DNA from: Telopea speciosissima
Lineage: Eukaryota > Streptophyta > Magnoliopsida > Proteales > Proteaceae
DNA length: 64,000 nucleotides
Assembly: GCF_018873765.1 (NCBI RefSeq)
Contig: NC_057926.1
Coordinates: 53,519,378 to 53,583,377 of the forward strand
Direction of reading: 5' to 3'
The position numbers and the translations under genes were made by a program. The first letter of the stretch is position 1; every line of letters starts with the position of its first letter. This document shows positions 34,214 to 47,454 of this stretch, one piece after another. A model generated the notes under the pieces. That model made no database searches, was not told where the DNA came from, and saw only the letters and a list, made by a program, of their open reading frames with translations.

Positions 34214-35097
34214 AATATTTGTGTGTCTCGATCTCTTTCCCCTTTGAAATGACTCCCTTACCTCCCCTCAAAAAGGCAGAAGAGAAAAAGAGAGACACAT
34301 GGGATGCTAACTTACTCTATATCGCTACAAACTCAGTCTTTTTCCTTTTTCTTGTTGTTTTTTTATTTAAATTCCAACTTACTTTACTGTTCATGAACAT
34401 TCACTATTCATAAACAGGAATATATCATTCTGAAAAAAATTCCTCTCCAGCCGCGCACGCATCAAAGGGCTAGAGGAACTCGGGGTGCAACCCCGAGTGC
34501 CTCCGGGTGTTGAATGCATGTTGGAGGGTCTAGCAGCCTAGCATGCTGGAGAGGATCCTGGTACGTAACTGTATTCTAGGCGAATAGTAACAGTTTATAT
34601 ATATCATTATTATACGTTTTTTTTAAGTGAAATAAAAAAAAGGATCAATTGAATGCAATACTTCATTACAATAATTGAAGGGGCCCTACTGGTAGGGTTG
34701 GGCATTCAATAATTTTGAACGTCACAAGAGCAAGGTAGGCTCCACTGGAATATAGCCCTGTTCCACTTAAATGTTGTTCCTATCACGTACAACACCTATA
34801 TTTTCTTCTTGTGTGGAAATATAGCCCCTTCCACTTTAATGTTCTTCCTATCACAAAATCTTTTCGTTCTCGTACGTATGAAGAATCCAATCTCTCATTT
34901 CACAAGGATGCGGAGGAGGGGGCGTACCTCTTCCCTTTCAATGTAAGTTTCTAATTATGACCTAACTTTCAAACATGCATGACGCACCAGCAGGCACGTG
35001 CCAACACCCACCCAAGTTCATAACACTTATTAATTCCCTCCCTCTACATTCTCAAACCAAGCCCTCCTCCTCCTCCTCCTCCTCCTCCTCCTCAGCC
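34214..35097. other. Promoter and upstream region of UGT copy 1
   Basis: There is no gene. A TCC repeat (35066-35093) lies directly before the ATG of UGT copy 1. Copies 3 and 4 have a related pyrimidine-rich leader (CCCTCCCTCTCC). Confidence 0.4.
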
Positions 35098-38024
35098 ATG
35101 GATGAAACATTTCATCCCTATGGCGCCTCAAACAAAGATCCCCACGTTGCTGTCCTCTCGTTCCCATTCTCTAGCCACGCTATGGCTCTCTTCATGCTTG
35201 TCCGTCGCTTAACCGCCTCCGCCGCTCCAAATGTGATGTTCTCATTCTTCGGCACTGCAAAATCCAATGGCATGTTCTTCAAGAACATTGACAATGATGG
35301 CCTTCAGAATCTAAAATTTTATGATGTAGAAGAGGATGGGATACCAGAAAACTACGTAAGCACCCCGGGCAAATTCGAGGAGGAAATTGAGCTTTTCATG
35401 GCCGCAACGCCGTGGAACTTTAAAAAGGGTTTGGAGGTCGCAGCGGTAAAGAGAAGGAAGAAGATAACATGTGTAATGAGTGATGCTTTCTGTTGCTGGG
35501 GACATGGCAGATGAGATGGGGGTTCCTTGGTTGGCGTTCTTTATTGGGGAAGCTTCTGGACTCGCAGCTCATATCTACACTGACTTGATCCGTTCAACCA
35601 TAGGAGTTGGTAAAAATGGTAATTATATCATATATTCTTTCACTCATTTATTATGTTTATTATAGGTGGGTGGTAGCAGCACTACCCTTAGTTTTTTTAA
35701 AACGTAACACAAAACGCAACGTCTTAATCTAAACCGTTTATTTTTTGACCTTTTAATCGTATCCATTGAATAAAAAACCCCATAAACCTGCTCACCGTGA
35801 GAGTAGGTTTATTCTTTTTAATATTTTTCTTCTTCTTCGTTCACAGGTTTCTTCTTCGTTGTAGGGAGTGATTCAAGTTTCTCCGACTTCTTCTTCTTCT
35901 CCGTTCATAGGTTTCTCCGTCGTTGCCAATCTCTCAATTTCTGTTGTGGATTTGGTTTGGGTTTCAGCAGAGTTTTCATTTTGTCCATTTCGTAAAGGTA
36001 TAAAAAACGAAACTCCAACAATTGAAAAGAAGAAGATGATTTATGCTGATGATGAAGATGACCTAAATCCGATGAGTTGGATTAGAACCAAAATTTCTTT
36101 CCTTTTCTGTTAAGACTTCAGAGATCAAAAGACCCTGTAAAAATTAATTGAATTGAAGACCCTTGAATCTCTGGGATCTTGGAACCGAACAGAAATGCAA
36201 AAAACTCCATCTTCCCTTTCATTTAAAAAAACAAAAAAAAAAACCCCTTCATCTTCCCCACCCACAATACACAGGGAGGGCGGAGGTGGGAGGAGACAAT
36301 ACACAGTGGCTTCTTCTTCTTCAGTTTTCTTAAAAAATAGGATTAATTCCAAATGCCCCCCTGAAAATGGTCAAACGTACGGTTGTCCCCCTGAACTTTC
36401 ACTAATGCAACGTATCCCCCTGCCTTCCAAACTAAGAACCAATATAGTCCCTCCTATTAGTCTGAGATGTTAAGTGATAACAGAACCTAGTTTTTGAAAA
36501 TTTATGGACCATTCTGCCCCTTGATAAGGTAGAATGACCAAAATAGCCTTACTTGAAAGAAAAAAAAAAACAACTTGCAATTCATCTTCCCCAAATCGTT
36601 TAGGGTTTGGGGAAGATGAGTTCTTGATTCAGAAATCAAGAATGGAAGTACAAGAGAGACCTAGATATAGGGGTTAGTGGGTGCTTAGGTGGGGTGGGAG
36701 AATTGTGAGAAAATGCTGATGTAGTACATCAAAATCAAAATCCTACCTCAACCTTATTTAATTGGTTATCCTAGGATGGTGAACTTAAAAAAGGCCAGGG
36801 AACATCATTTAATGTTTTGTCTGCTGCTGATGTGACACTTCAAAATCTCACCGAAAAAATAACTTTAACCCTCAACATTTTCACTTCCAACAAAACCCCA
36901 TCAACATGTGGATCCCATCTTCTCAATAATCCCACCCCTAGGTGATTTTAATTTTCTTTGTGCGAGTATGTTAGTCTGTTAGATTGGGTTGGTTCCTATA
37001 GATGGCAATGCCGAAGATGGGTCTTCCTAGTATTTTATGTTTTTGTATTTGTCTGGCTACAAATAGTGTTCAATTCAATGGTACGTATATAAGGGAAAGT
37101 AATTCTTAATTCTACATTATTAATTATGGATATTCTTTTGACACAGCCGTCGCCGGACGAGAAGATGAAACTCTTGGTTTCATTCCAGGAATGTCATCAG
37201 CATGTATTCGAGATTTGCAAGATGGAATCATCGTAGGGAACTTGGAATCTACGTTTGCTTCCATGCTACATCGGATGGGCAAAATGTTGCCACGTGCAAC
37301 TGCTGTTTTGATCAATACGTACGAGGAAGTGAACCCAACGATCATCCAAGACCTCAACTCGAAGTTCCAAAAATGCCTTTCCGTTGCACCCTTCACACTT
37401 GATTACCCACCTCAGTCTGATTCAGATACTACTGGTTGCCTTTCATGGCTCGACAAACAGAAACCTTCCTCTGTAGCATACATTAGCTTTGGAACAGTAG
37501 CGGCAGCGGCGTTACCAGCACATGAATTGGAAGCATTAGCAGAAGGATTAGAAGCTAGTGGAATACCATTTCTATGGTCTCTCAAGGATAAGCTGAAGGA
37601 ACGATTGCCGGTTAGTTTCCTAAACAAGACAAAGGAGAGGGGATTGATAGTCCCATGGGCTCCTCAGATGCGTGTCCTCCAACACACATCAGTTTGTGTG
37701 TTCATGACACAATGTGGATGGAGCTCAGTATTAGAGAGTATCTTAGCTGGGGTTCCGGTGATCGGCCGTCCGATTTTCGGAGACCAACCCTTGAACGGAT
37801 GGTCTATTTCCGACGTGTTGGGGATCGGAATTAGAATTGATAATGGAATCTTTACCAAAGATGGAGTAATTAAAGGACTAGATTTGGTTTTGTTTAAAGA
37901 AGAAGGGAAAAAAATTATGGAGAAGGTTCAAGCTTTTAAAGAGCTTGCAAATCAGGCAATTGAAACTGATGGTACCTCTACTAGGAATTTTAAGACACTC
38001 TTGCAAATTGTATCTTCTACCTAG
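35098..38024 (+). pseudogene. UGT78-type flavonoid 3-O-glycosyltransferase, decayed copy 1
   Basis: Exon 1 is 35098 to 35618 (donor GTAATT) and exon 2 is 37147 (after ACACAG) to 38024, with a 1528-bp intron. Exon 1 encodes the N-terminal acceptor domain with the catalytic-type His in FPFSSH. Near 35490 it lacks 5 bases relative to copies 2 and 4, in the region just after SDAF. The frame shifts and stops at once, while the remainder of exon 1 (GVPWLAFFIG to IRSTIG) continues in another frame. The PSPG box in exon 2 reads MTQCGWSS where active family members have THCGWNS; the replaced His and Asn contact UDP-sugar phosphate groups. Both lines of evidence point to loss of function. The single base-level break could still be a sequencing error, but the PSPG changes are independent of it. 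Confidence 0.8.
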
Positions 38025-39320
38025 CTAGCTAGCACACCGATAAACATAGTTACCAATTATGTTTAATGCAAGATCATGTACTTACATTCTGTCACCAAAA
38101 AATAAATAAATAAATAAAAGACCATGTATGTACGTACGTACACAGTCATGCTTTCAACTGTTGAATGGGAGTTATCGGAAATGTGTAATTACACTTCTAC
38201 CTCAACCCCTAAGGGTGTTAATGAGCTGGCGGCTTGCCCTAAACCCCAGCCCAACTCTAGGGGTCTTAAGCTTAGCCCAAGCCCAAGCCCAACCCAGTCC
38301 TGTCAAAGTTTGCCCTAGTGATCCACGAAGATGATTCATATATACAAACTTTCAATGAACTAAAGGAGCATGTATCATATCAAAAGTGGTCCCGGTCCAT
38401 TTGATTTGACCAAAAAACCAATGACCCAATTATCAAAATCGATGGATCAATCCTGCTGATGAATTTTCTTCCCTTATCAGGAAACCCATAAGCATATTGA
38501 CAATGGGTTGTCATAAAAGTTTAATGGAAGAATTTGAATGTGTATGTTTGGTTTTTTTCTAGCTAGACCCCAAGGAGAGTTGAAAGTTCTCACTGGCACC
38601 CATGCCGGACACAAATCGGTGGCTATTGTTAGGAGGGAATGATCGTCCTATCCCATATGAAAGTTGGAAATCCTACCCTCATAATGGAGTTCGATTCTTC
38701 TACATGTATCAACAGGTGAAAGTACATGTGAGAATCAATCACCTGTTCTATTTTTGTCATTTACAAGAAGATATGATGAGGGTTTTTTATGAAAACAAAA
38801 TTAAAATATGATTGACTCTGAAATGTATGATCACCTGTTGATACATACGGTTGATCCTTTCCCCTCATGAGGCCAATGCTTCTGCTCTCATTGGCCCCGG
38901 TGTCTGCACACGGGTCAGATAACACCAACCCAAATCTTGAAAGATATCAGATATTTTCAAACCCATACCATAGGGATGGAGTAATTATGACCATAAAGAA
39001 GGTGGTTGAAACCTCTTTCAATAATTCCAGAGCAGGCCCCACCTAGCCAGCCTTTCAAAGTCTACAAAGAGAGAAACTTTTGTTTTTTGGTTTTTGGTAA
39101 AATATAAAGAGAGAAACGTCTTTTAGTGCCAATTACCAAACGTTCCCTTACCTAACGTTCAAATATAAGTCTCAGCACATGCCAACAGCCAACGCCCAAG
39201 TTCGCAGTAGCAAGCGGCATGTCCAACCATCTTCCTTTGTTTATTTATTAATTACCACACAGTACTTTCTCAAACCCCAAGCCTCAAGCCTCAAGCCTCA
39301 AGTCCCCGAGTTTATTCGCA
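38025..39320. other. Spacer between UGT copies 1 and 2
   Basis: No gene is seen. It holds short repeats (AAATAAAT, GTAC) at 38098-38140, and AT-rich DNA. A TATA-like AAATATAAG at 39161 lies about 160 bp before the start of copy 2. Confidence 0.4.
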
Positions 39321-41289
39321 ATGAATGAAACAATTCCCAATGACACCTCAAGAAGTGCTCCCCACGTTGCTGTCTTCTCGTTTCCATCCTCAAGCCACCC
39401 TATGTCTCTCTTGATGCTCGTCCGTCGATTAACCGCCGCCGCTCCGGAGGTGATGTTCTCCTTCTTCGACACTGCAAAATCCAATGGCCAAACTTTCAAG
39501 AACATCGACAAAGACCTTGAGAATCTAAAAGTTTATGATGTAGATGATGGGTTACCAGAAAACTACGTACTCACGGGCAAATGGGGAGAGGAAATCGAGC
39601 TTTTCATGGCCGCGACGCCATTCAATTTTAAAAAGAGTTTAGAGGTCGCAGAGGTGGAAAGAGGAAGGAAGATAACATGTGTGTTGAGTGATGCTTTCTT
39701 GTGGTTTTCTGGAGAAATGGCAGTGGAGATTGGGGTTCCTTGGTTGGCGGTTTATTTTAGTGGAGCTTTTGCACTCACAACTCATATCTACACTGATCTC
39801 ATCCGCTCAACCATTGGAGTTGATCCAAATGGTATCTATCATGAACTTTTTTTATTTATTATTATTTTTTCTTTCCTCATTTATCATTCTTTTAAGTTAT
39901 CACCGTGTTTTAGAATTTTTACAAAAAAACGGTGATTTGACATCATTTCATTCATTTTCTTCTGTAAATTTGGGATCATTTCCGGACCAATCACATGGAA
40001 TCTATTTTTCATAAAAGTGAATTGGACAAAACATGGAGGCAAGGTGATCATTGCGTCCACCCCGTGCACAGAGAACACTATCTTAAATTAATTGGATTTG
40101 GATCCTCTCTAGCGTTGGAGAGAAAGAATCGTTATCCTTTCCTTTTATTGCACGGTACAGTATTGTATCTTACGGTATAACAGAGGCCATGTGGCACAGT
40201 AGACCCCATATGATACACATGACCTCTGCAACCGTCGCACGATATAGCATTGCATCATACAATAACTGCATAGGATAAAAATTCTGAAGAGGATATACTG
40301 CTTGTCATTAAGATTCTTTTCGTAGGAAAAAGAATCTTTTTGCATATACGACAAAACATATTAATTGATGATTGTATTCTCATTACCTTAAATTTCTTAA
40401 AACGTTATTGTCAGCAATAGCTGGACGGGAAGATGAAACTCTTGAGTTCATTCAAGGAATGTCGTCCGTACGTATTCGAGATTTGCAAGATGGAATCATC
40501 GTAGGGAACTTGGAGTCTGCGTTCAATCGAATGCTACATCGGATGGGCCAAATGTTGCCACGTGCAACTGCTGTTGTGATCAATACGTTCGAGGAATCGA
40601 ATCCTACGATCATCGAAGACCTCAATTCGAAGTTCCAAAAGTGCCTTTCAATTGCACCCTTCACATCACTGACTTATCCACCACCGTCCGATTCAGATAC
40701 TACTGGTTGCCTTTCATGGCTGGACAAGCAGAAGCCTTCCTCTGTAGTATACATTAGTTTCGGCACAGTAGGGGCGTTGCCGGCACATGAGTTGGAAGCA
40801 TTAGCAGAAGGATTAGAAGGTAGTGGAACACCATTTCTGTGGTCTCTCAATGATAAGCTGAGGGAACAATTACCGGTTAGTTTCCTAAACAGGACAAGGG
40901 AGTGGGGACTCATAGTCCCTTGGGCTCCTCAGTTTCCTATCCTACAACACAGAGCAGTAGGTGTGTTCATGACACATTGTGGATGGAATTCAATATTAGA
41001 GTGTATCTTGGCTGGGGTTCCGGTGATCGGCCGCCCGATTTTCGCAGAGCAACACTTGAACGGACGGTTTATTTCCGACGTATGGGGTACTGGAATTAGA
41101 ATTGATGGTGGGGTCTTCACCAAAGGTGGAGTGATTAAAGGACTAGAATTGATTTTATTCAATGAAGAAGGGAAGAAAATGATGGAGAAGGTCCAAGCTT
41201 TTAAAGAGCTTGCAGAAAAGGCAATTGAAACTGATGGTAGCTCTACTAGGAATTTCAAGACACTCTTGCAAATTGTATCAACTACCTAA
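39321..41289 (+). CDS. UGT78-type flavonoid/anthocyanidin 3-O-glycosyltransferase (copy 2, intact, Gln383)
   Basis: Exon 1 is 39321-39831 and exon 2 is 40415-41289; joined they give 461 residues, normal for UGT78. The intron is 583 bp with donor GTATCT, acceptor TTGTCAG and phase 1. The product is a soluble GT-B family 1 enzyme that should move a sugar from a UDP donor to the 3-OH of a flavonol or anthocyanidin in the cytosol. His26 (in SSSH) and Asp124 (in LSDAF) form the catalytic pair of the family. The PSPG box starts at Trp340 (WAPQ), contains THCGWNS (His358) and ends with Glu382-Gln383. The terminal Gln is the usual state in UDP-glucose users; the preceding residue is Glu where most have Asp. 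LPRATAVVINTFEE and RDLQDGIIVGN are strong matches to grape VvGT1-type enzymes. The acceptor preference is not decided by sequence. Confidence 0.92.
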
Positions 41290-42781
41290 TACACTAAACT
41301 AAACATATGTAGTTGCTAATGTTCCATCAAAAAGCATAATTGCTAAGTTCAAGGCTTTGCTTGGTCTAGATTCAGATTTGAGGTTTATAATTTCATTATA
41401 GGTTGGAAATAAGAACTTTCAGTTTTACCTGAAATTTTTGTGATGGATAGATGGTGGGGGCTTGTATCTTGATAAAGACCTGGCCTCTTTAGCATATAAA
41501 CAAAGGAACGCTTTTCTCTGTGCAGGCGCATGGGGGTGGGCGCAATAACCACCCTGCTCCCTGAGTGGTAGGCCCATGTGCCTGGGCACAGCCTTCGCCG
41601 CGGCCCAGAGAACATTCTCCCATAAACAATTGTACTTTATTTACTTATTTATTTTTTGAGTACCAAAAAAAAAAAAAAAAAAAAAAAAAACGGGTCAGTC
41701 GGATCAATCAGCGGCAACCTAGCCCTAGCAAAAATTAGGGTTAATCAGGTCCAAACCAGCCCAGCCCGACCCGAGTAGTGTCAATTAGGGCCTGGCTAAG
41801 CTGGGCTAAGATATCTCAGCCCGACTTAGGGTCGGGTTGGGCAGGGGTTTTAAAAAACCAGGCCCAACTCGCCTTCTTTAACCCCTAGGTTGAACCAATA
41901 AAAAAGGGGTAAGATCCCATTTTGATTCCACTCAGTTTGCCACATGTCAGGTAATGTCACATTCCCAATGTGATACTTACCAACATGTAATAACCAAGTA
42001 TGTAACCAAAATTCTCAAATTAAATAGGTAATTATGCATCAGTCCCTCATAGTACAATATCGCATAATAGACTATAGGGCATGTATGAACTTACGGTCAT
42101 AACCCCAGTCTATTGGAAATGGGAGAGAGGCGGTCATTTAGCCCTTTTTGTCTGGGCCAGGTGCCACGATGCATGGCAACCTACTTTTCCCATGGTGTAT
42201 TTAAAAAAGGGAGAGGGTTCTCTTCTTGGGAGTGTGGCTCCTAGGCCAGTGCAGAGGCCAATCACATGGCATGCGAGAGCATCAACTAGGGTGGGGTCAT
42301 TTCACCTCCCTTGTGGTGTTGGGCATAGGTGCCACGGTGTTTGGAATGATTTTTTTTCTGTAGGCTCTGTTTGTTTCGAGGTAAAATTTTACTTGAAAAT
42401 TTTCACTTCAAAAAATTTGACTTATAAAAAGTTTTCCAATGCTTGTTTTTTCATGGAAACAAATATTGAAAACTTTTCAACATGTAAAATTTTATATTTA
42501 CGAACTAAACTTTACTGCGTAAAATTTATCAGGTAAAATTTTTTGCTGAAACAAACGGAGCCTACATGAAAACACCTCAAAAGAGCAGCAATTTGGGCCT
42601 GAAAGCCCGATTTCATTACCCCAAGACCTCTGTGATTTGTTCTAGGCATGACCTAGGATTTCCAGCCCAAAAAGTTGAGGCATTGGCCGGGTTTTTAACT
42701 TCCCGAATATTAATTCAAATTCATACATGTTTATATGTATGCATATATGCATGTAATATGTATAGAGGCATACACATAAAT
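41290..42781. other. Spacer after UGT copy 2
   Basis: It holds a poly-A run (41666-41690), GC-richer repeat debris with GGCGCATGGGGGTGGGCGCAA (about 41525) that recurs in part near 59250, and the MITE at 42359-42566. No gene is seen. Confidence 0.4.
42359..42566. mobile_element. MITE with TIR TGTAGGCTCYGTTTGTTTC
   Basis: It starts TGTAGGCTCTGTTTGTTTC and ends GAAACAAACGGAGCCTACA, an inverted pair with one mismatch. The centre is AT-rich with repeated GTAAAATTTTAC words. It is about 208 bp. The target duplication is unclear, so the superfamily is open. Confidence 0.65.
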
Positions 42782-42786
42782 ATGTG

Positions 42787-43486
42787 TGTTGCGTATGAAA
42801 ACCTCCGATGCCCGGTTCGCCCACGGATGAGCCTACAAAAACCAAGCGATGAGCACAAGAGAGCCTGTGTGGCTCCGGCCTGGGACTCTCCGATGCTCAA
42901 GTCAGGTCTCCAATGCAACAGCGTAACAGCTAGTAAAAAGCCAGATGATCAATGGTGCTCCATACCTGGGTATTTATAGAGTGAGGAGGAGATGAGGCGA
43001 TTGGGAGAGTCCTAATATGGTAGGAGTCCTTCTTTCGGAAGGTTCTCTCGCGTAGAGCGGAGTGGAGAGCTATTTTCGGGGTCGGACTCTTATTAAGGTA
43101 AGAGTCCATGTAGAGTGCGATTCCGTGTTGCCCTGGGATCGTGGCTCGATCCTTATCCCGTGATTCTCGGGATGCGCTGACGTGGCCCGGAGATCCCCGG
43201 TGGGGTGCTATGGCAGCTTCAGTGGAGGAGGGCTCAGACTCGGAGGTCGGCAATGGAGGTCGGCTCGAGAGGTTGGTCTCGGCCGCAAGCTCGGCCAGGA
43301 GTCTATGGCTGACCTGTATGAGCTCGGCCTCAGCCACCGGCTAGCTCGCTCGAGTCTGGCTCTGTCAGGTGACTTATCGGAGATGGGGTCGGCCCGATCT
43401 CCTGCTCGGCCCAACTCGGTTCTCGGACTGAGGTCGGGTCGGCCATGTGGCAGCCTCTGATAGGAGGGGTGTTTTATGCCTCATCA
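42787..43486 (-). repeat. Ty3/gypsy LTR, left copy (solo-like)
   Basis: It is a 700-bp LTR on the minus strand. In plus orientation it runs from TGTTGCG (inverse of CGCAACA) to GCCTCATCA. A minus-strand TATA (CTATAAATA) is at about 42970. It is flanked on both sides by ATGTG (42782-42786 and 43487-43491), so by itself it looks like a complete solo LTR with its own target duplication. Confidence 0.8.
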
Positions 43487-44639
43487 ATGTGCCATTAATT
43501 TATCAAAAAAAAAATAAAATTATGTGCCATTGATAAAGTGTATCTAGAAGAGATGTAATCTAACATCTATTTTAGATATGAAATAAATCCATTTGATTTA
43601 AAAGGATTAAGGGATTTAGTGATAATGATTCAGGTTTTGAATTCAGTTTGGGTTGGGATATCAGGGGCCTATGCATTTGAGACCTCAGGCTTGGCAATAC
43701 GTGTCCCAATAGATGTCTGCACCGTCCAAACCTTATTGCTTGTACAATCCACTGCCACGTAGTGCCAAAACACACCTTGGAAATTAAAGTTGACCAAACA
43801 AATAAATACATTCTAAGGCTCACCATTCAAGTCATGTGGTGTATGACAATCTGGCCACAGTCCACTTCTTGGATCGTTGATCTTTGTCATAAGTATGTTT
43901 CGATTTTTACACGATCATCTAATGAATAAATCTTTTGTTTATAAAAAATAAATAAATAAATAAATGTTTTTTTTTATTATTTTTTCCTTTTTAAGGCAAA
44001 TTGCAGTTAAGATTTTTTACTCAAATATGGGATTTTAATCCCCTCCATTTCCTTAAAAATGTGTTGTGCGATAGAGCTAAGTGGAGATGTTTGACACCCG
44101 ACATATTAGACATCCATCGGTCCCAGCTTAACAAAAGTCAATGAGCTCGAACCGTTGGATGTCTGAGTTGTCAGGTATCAATATATCCACCTAGCACTAC
44201 CGTACTGCACACTTATGTCATGCTCTCACCTGTAAATTAAAAAAATCTCTATCATGTGTACAAGGACATGATCCATGCTCCTTGTAAATTGTAAGTTGAC
44301 ATAAGATATTGAATTGAATTTTCCTTAAATCACATTGAATGAGAATCTATTTAAATTTTTTTGTTTTTGGGTAAATAAAAAATCTATTCATTTTAAGACT
44401 TCAGAAACAGAACAAGTAAAAAGATATCAACAGGATATTTTGGAAAACATAATAAAACCCTCTAGAAATTGTGAACCTATGAGGATGGATGATGGCGAAA
44501 AAGTGAGGTAAACATTTTTCAAGATGTTCCTTTGAATGGGACCCATCTATTAATGAGCTATAATCATCTTCTAAACATCCACATCAAAACCGATTCGACA
44601 AATCAACAAAATTGATTGAAGGCTGGTTCGCACAAGACT
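43487..44639. repeat. Duplicated gypsy flank, copy Y1
   Basis: These 1153 bp match 48154-49299 with about 2% differences by eye. They begin at ATGTGCCATT, the host-side target sequence, so they are host flank rather than retroelement. They contain an FB3-type MITE (about 44070-44210). The match ends at CACAAGACTT. Confidence 0.85.
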
Positions 44640-47454
44640 TGGCCGCTCGGATCTTGACCTTTCATGCTTCGTCTTGGTTCTCCGGGAGCAGGTTATTCTC
44701 TAAGTAGTTGACAATGGGGTCCAACCAGGTCGGCCCGTCCTCTTCAATGTGCTTTACGCTTTCTTCCTGTAAGGAGGGCTTCTCCAAGATTTCTATGTAT
44801 ACTGATCGGCTCAGATATTGGAGATCGGTCTCGGCCAACCTGGACAAGGAGTCAGCCACGGCATTCTCTGTTCTTAGTATTCGAGTCATCTCAAAGTGCT
44901 CGAGTTCGGCGATCAGATCTCGGGCTCGGCTCAGGTAAGCTATCATCCTTTCGTCTTTCGCCTCATAGTCTCCATTGACCTGGTTGACCACGAGTTGGGA
45001 GTCTCCTCGCACCTTCAACCGCTTTATGCCCATTGCTTTGCTGACTCGAAGTTCAGCTAGGAGGGCTTCATATTCGGCCTCGTTGTTCGAGGCGGGAAAC
45101 TTGAACCTTAGGGCATATTGGAGCAGAAACCCTTCGGGGCTGATCAGTATTAGGCCGGCCCTGCTTCCTCCGGAGTTGCTTGAGCCGTCGACATTCATGG
45201 TCCAAGTCGGGTCGGCCGTAGCCCCGACCTCTTCTACTGTCTTTTCTTCTCCGACCTCAAGGTCGGGCCCTGTGCATTAGGCGATGAAGTCGGCAAGGGC
45301 TTGTCCTTTTATCGCCGTCCTCGGACGATAGCTTATATTGTATTCACTTAGCTCCACCGCCCAGGTGATCAGCCGTCCCGAGACGTCGGGTTTATGCAAT
45401 ATTTTCTTGAGTGGCTGGTCGGTCAGTACCGCGATCGGATGAGCTTGGAAGTACAGCCTTAGTTTCCTTGCGGCCGTAACAAGAGCGAATGCTACTTTCT
45501 CGAACCCGGAGTATCTTGTCTCGGCATCGACAAGAACGTGGCTGATGTAATATATGGGTCTTTGACTTCGACTTTCTTCCCTAATCAACACCGCGCTGAC
45601 CGCTACAGGGGTAGCGGCCAAATAAACTTGAAGCTCCTCTTTTGGCTCTGGTCGGCTGAGAAGAGGCGGGTTCTCCAAATATTTCTTCAGCTCTTCAAAA
45701 GCTTCCTGGCATTCGTCCGACCATATAAAGTCCTTTGGGTTCCGGATATTCTTAAGGGCCTTAAAGAACGGTAGGCACTTGTTGCCCGATCTCGACATGA
45801 ATCGTGCCAACGCCGCCACTCGTCCGTTTAGCCTCTGTACTTCTCGGATCGTCCTTGGAGGGCTCATCTCTTGGATGGCCCTGATTTTTGCCTGATTGGC
45901 TTCGATGCCTCTGACAGAGACCATGAAGCCGAGGAACTTTCCCGAGGTCACGCCGAATGCACACTTGGCGGGGTTCAGCTTCATTTGGTTCTTCCTCAAT
46001 ACGCCAAAGGCTTCTTCCAGGTCGGCCAAGTGGTGTTCGGCCTTTAAACTTTTCACCAACATGTCGTCCACGTAGACTTCCATGTTTCTTCCGATCTGCC
46101 CGCGGAATATATAGTTCACGAGGCGCTGGTATGTCGCTCCGGCGTTTTTCAATCCGAACGGCATGACCTTGTAACAAAAATTTTCTTAGTCAGTTCAGAA
46201 TGCCGTGTATGACTCGTCCTCCTCATGCATCATGATTTGATTGTAGCCGGCATACGCATCCATGAAACTCAGCATCTCGTGACCTACCGAGGCGTCGATC
46301 AAGAGGTTGATTCGAGGTAGCGGGTACTCATCTTTTGGACAAGCCTTGTTGAGGTCGGTGTAATTGACACACATTCTCCACTTCCCGTTCGGTTTAGGGA
46401 CCATGACGACGTTAGCCAACCAAGTCGGGAATTTTTCTTCTCGGATGAACCCTGAGCGGCGAAGCTTCTCCACCTCTTCTTTGATCGCGGTTTATCGATC
46501 AAGTGCGTAGTTCCTTCTCTTCTGCCGAATTGGTTTTCGACCCGGGTCCACGTGGAGCCGGTGTTCGGCTATATGCCTGGGTATGCCCGTCATGTCGGCG
46601 GTCGACCAGGCAAAGACATCGATGTTTGCCTTTAAGAAGGCTCCGAGCTGATTCCTTTGATCTTCATTCAGTAATGATCCGAGCTGGACCACCTTTGCTG
46701 GGTCATCTTTGCTGAGATGAAATGGGGTCAGGTCTTCCACGGGTCATCCTCTCCTCTCGATAAGCTCATCCCACTGATCCTCGGGGAGGTGCTCGACGCA
46801 CATTGCCCTTCCTCGGACATTATCTTTGTTTTGCTTGACAAAAGTAGCATAGCACTCCCGCGCCTTCTTCTGGTCGCCTCGGACCTCGCCGACACCGTTC
46901 TCGGTGGGGAACTTCTTCTTCAAGTGTATCGGGGAGATGATGGCTTGGAGAGCGGTCAATGAAGGACGGCCGAGTATGGCGTTGAAAGCCACTACTGACC
47001 GTACCACCATGAATTTGACTTGAATCGTCGCCTGGCATGGAGCTTGCCCAATCGTGACCAGCAGGTCGATTGAGCCTTTGATGGTCGTGGCAGCTCCCAA
47101 GAACCCGTGAAGTGAGGTGCCTTCTGGCTTGAGCGCTTCGTCGCCGAAGCCAAATTGTCGGTATGCTTCTAGTGACATAAGGTCCACGGATGCGCCGGTA
47201 TCGACCAATACACGGTGGACGGGTCTGTTCGCAATTTCTACCTGCACCGCTAAAGCATCATCATGAGGTAAACTTATACCTTCGAGGTCGGCCTCGGTGA
47301 AGGAGATCGTTGACGCTGGCTTGAGCTTCTTGGTGGGCATCTCGGCAACTCCGATGAACCGTGAGTTTGCCTTAGCCTTTCGAGTAGTCTCTTGTCCGGG
47401 CCCTCCGAGGATAGTGTATATGGGGGCTCCCTTATCACTACTCGGCCCCAAATC
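44640..47454 (-). mobile_element. Ty3/gypsy internal fragment, Tat-like lineage, broken
   Basis: On the minus strand this fragment holds, from right to left, the end of gag and a retroviral-type aspartic protease (about 47450-46750), reverse transcriptase (about 46740-45750), a first RNase H (about 45740-45280) and a second RNase H (about 45200-44660). A second RNase H of this kind is known from the Tat lineage of plant gypsy elements. It is only part of an internal region and contains a few breaks, so it is a fossil. It abuts the right LTR copy on one side and the duplicated host flank Y1 on the other. Confidence 0.88.

Noticed and set aside
38680-38720. tRNA-like GAGTTCGATTC T-loop wording
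   Set aside because: No matching acceptor, D or anticodon stems could be laid out around it. No tRNA was found elsewhere by eye.
42930-43337. 135-codon minus-strand frame and mirrored plus-strand frames in the gypsy LTRs
   Set aside because: They are present in both LTR copies, are GC-rich and have no domain; they are LTR shadows.
42787-44639. Treating the whole 1.85-kb duplicated block as one long LTR
   Set aside because: TG...CA-type ends and the ATGTG duplication place the LTR border at 43486; the remainder is host flank and holds a MITE.
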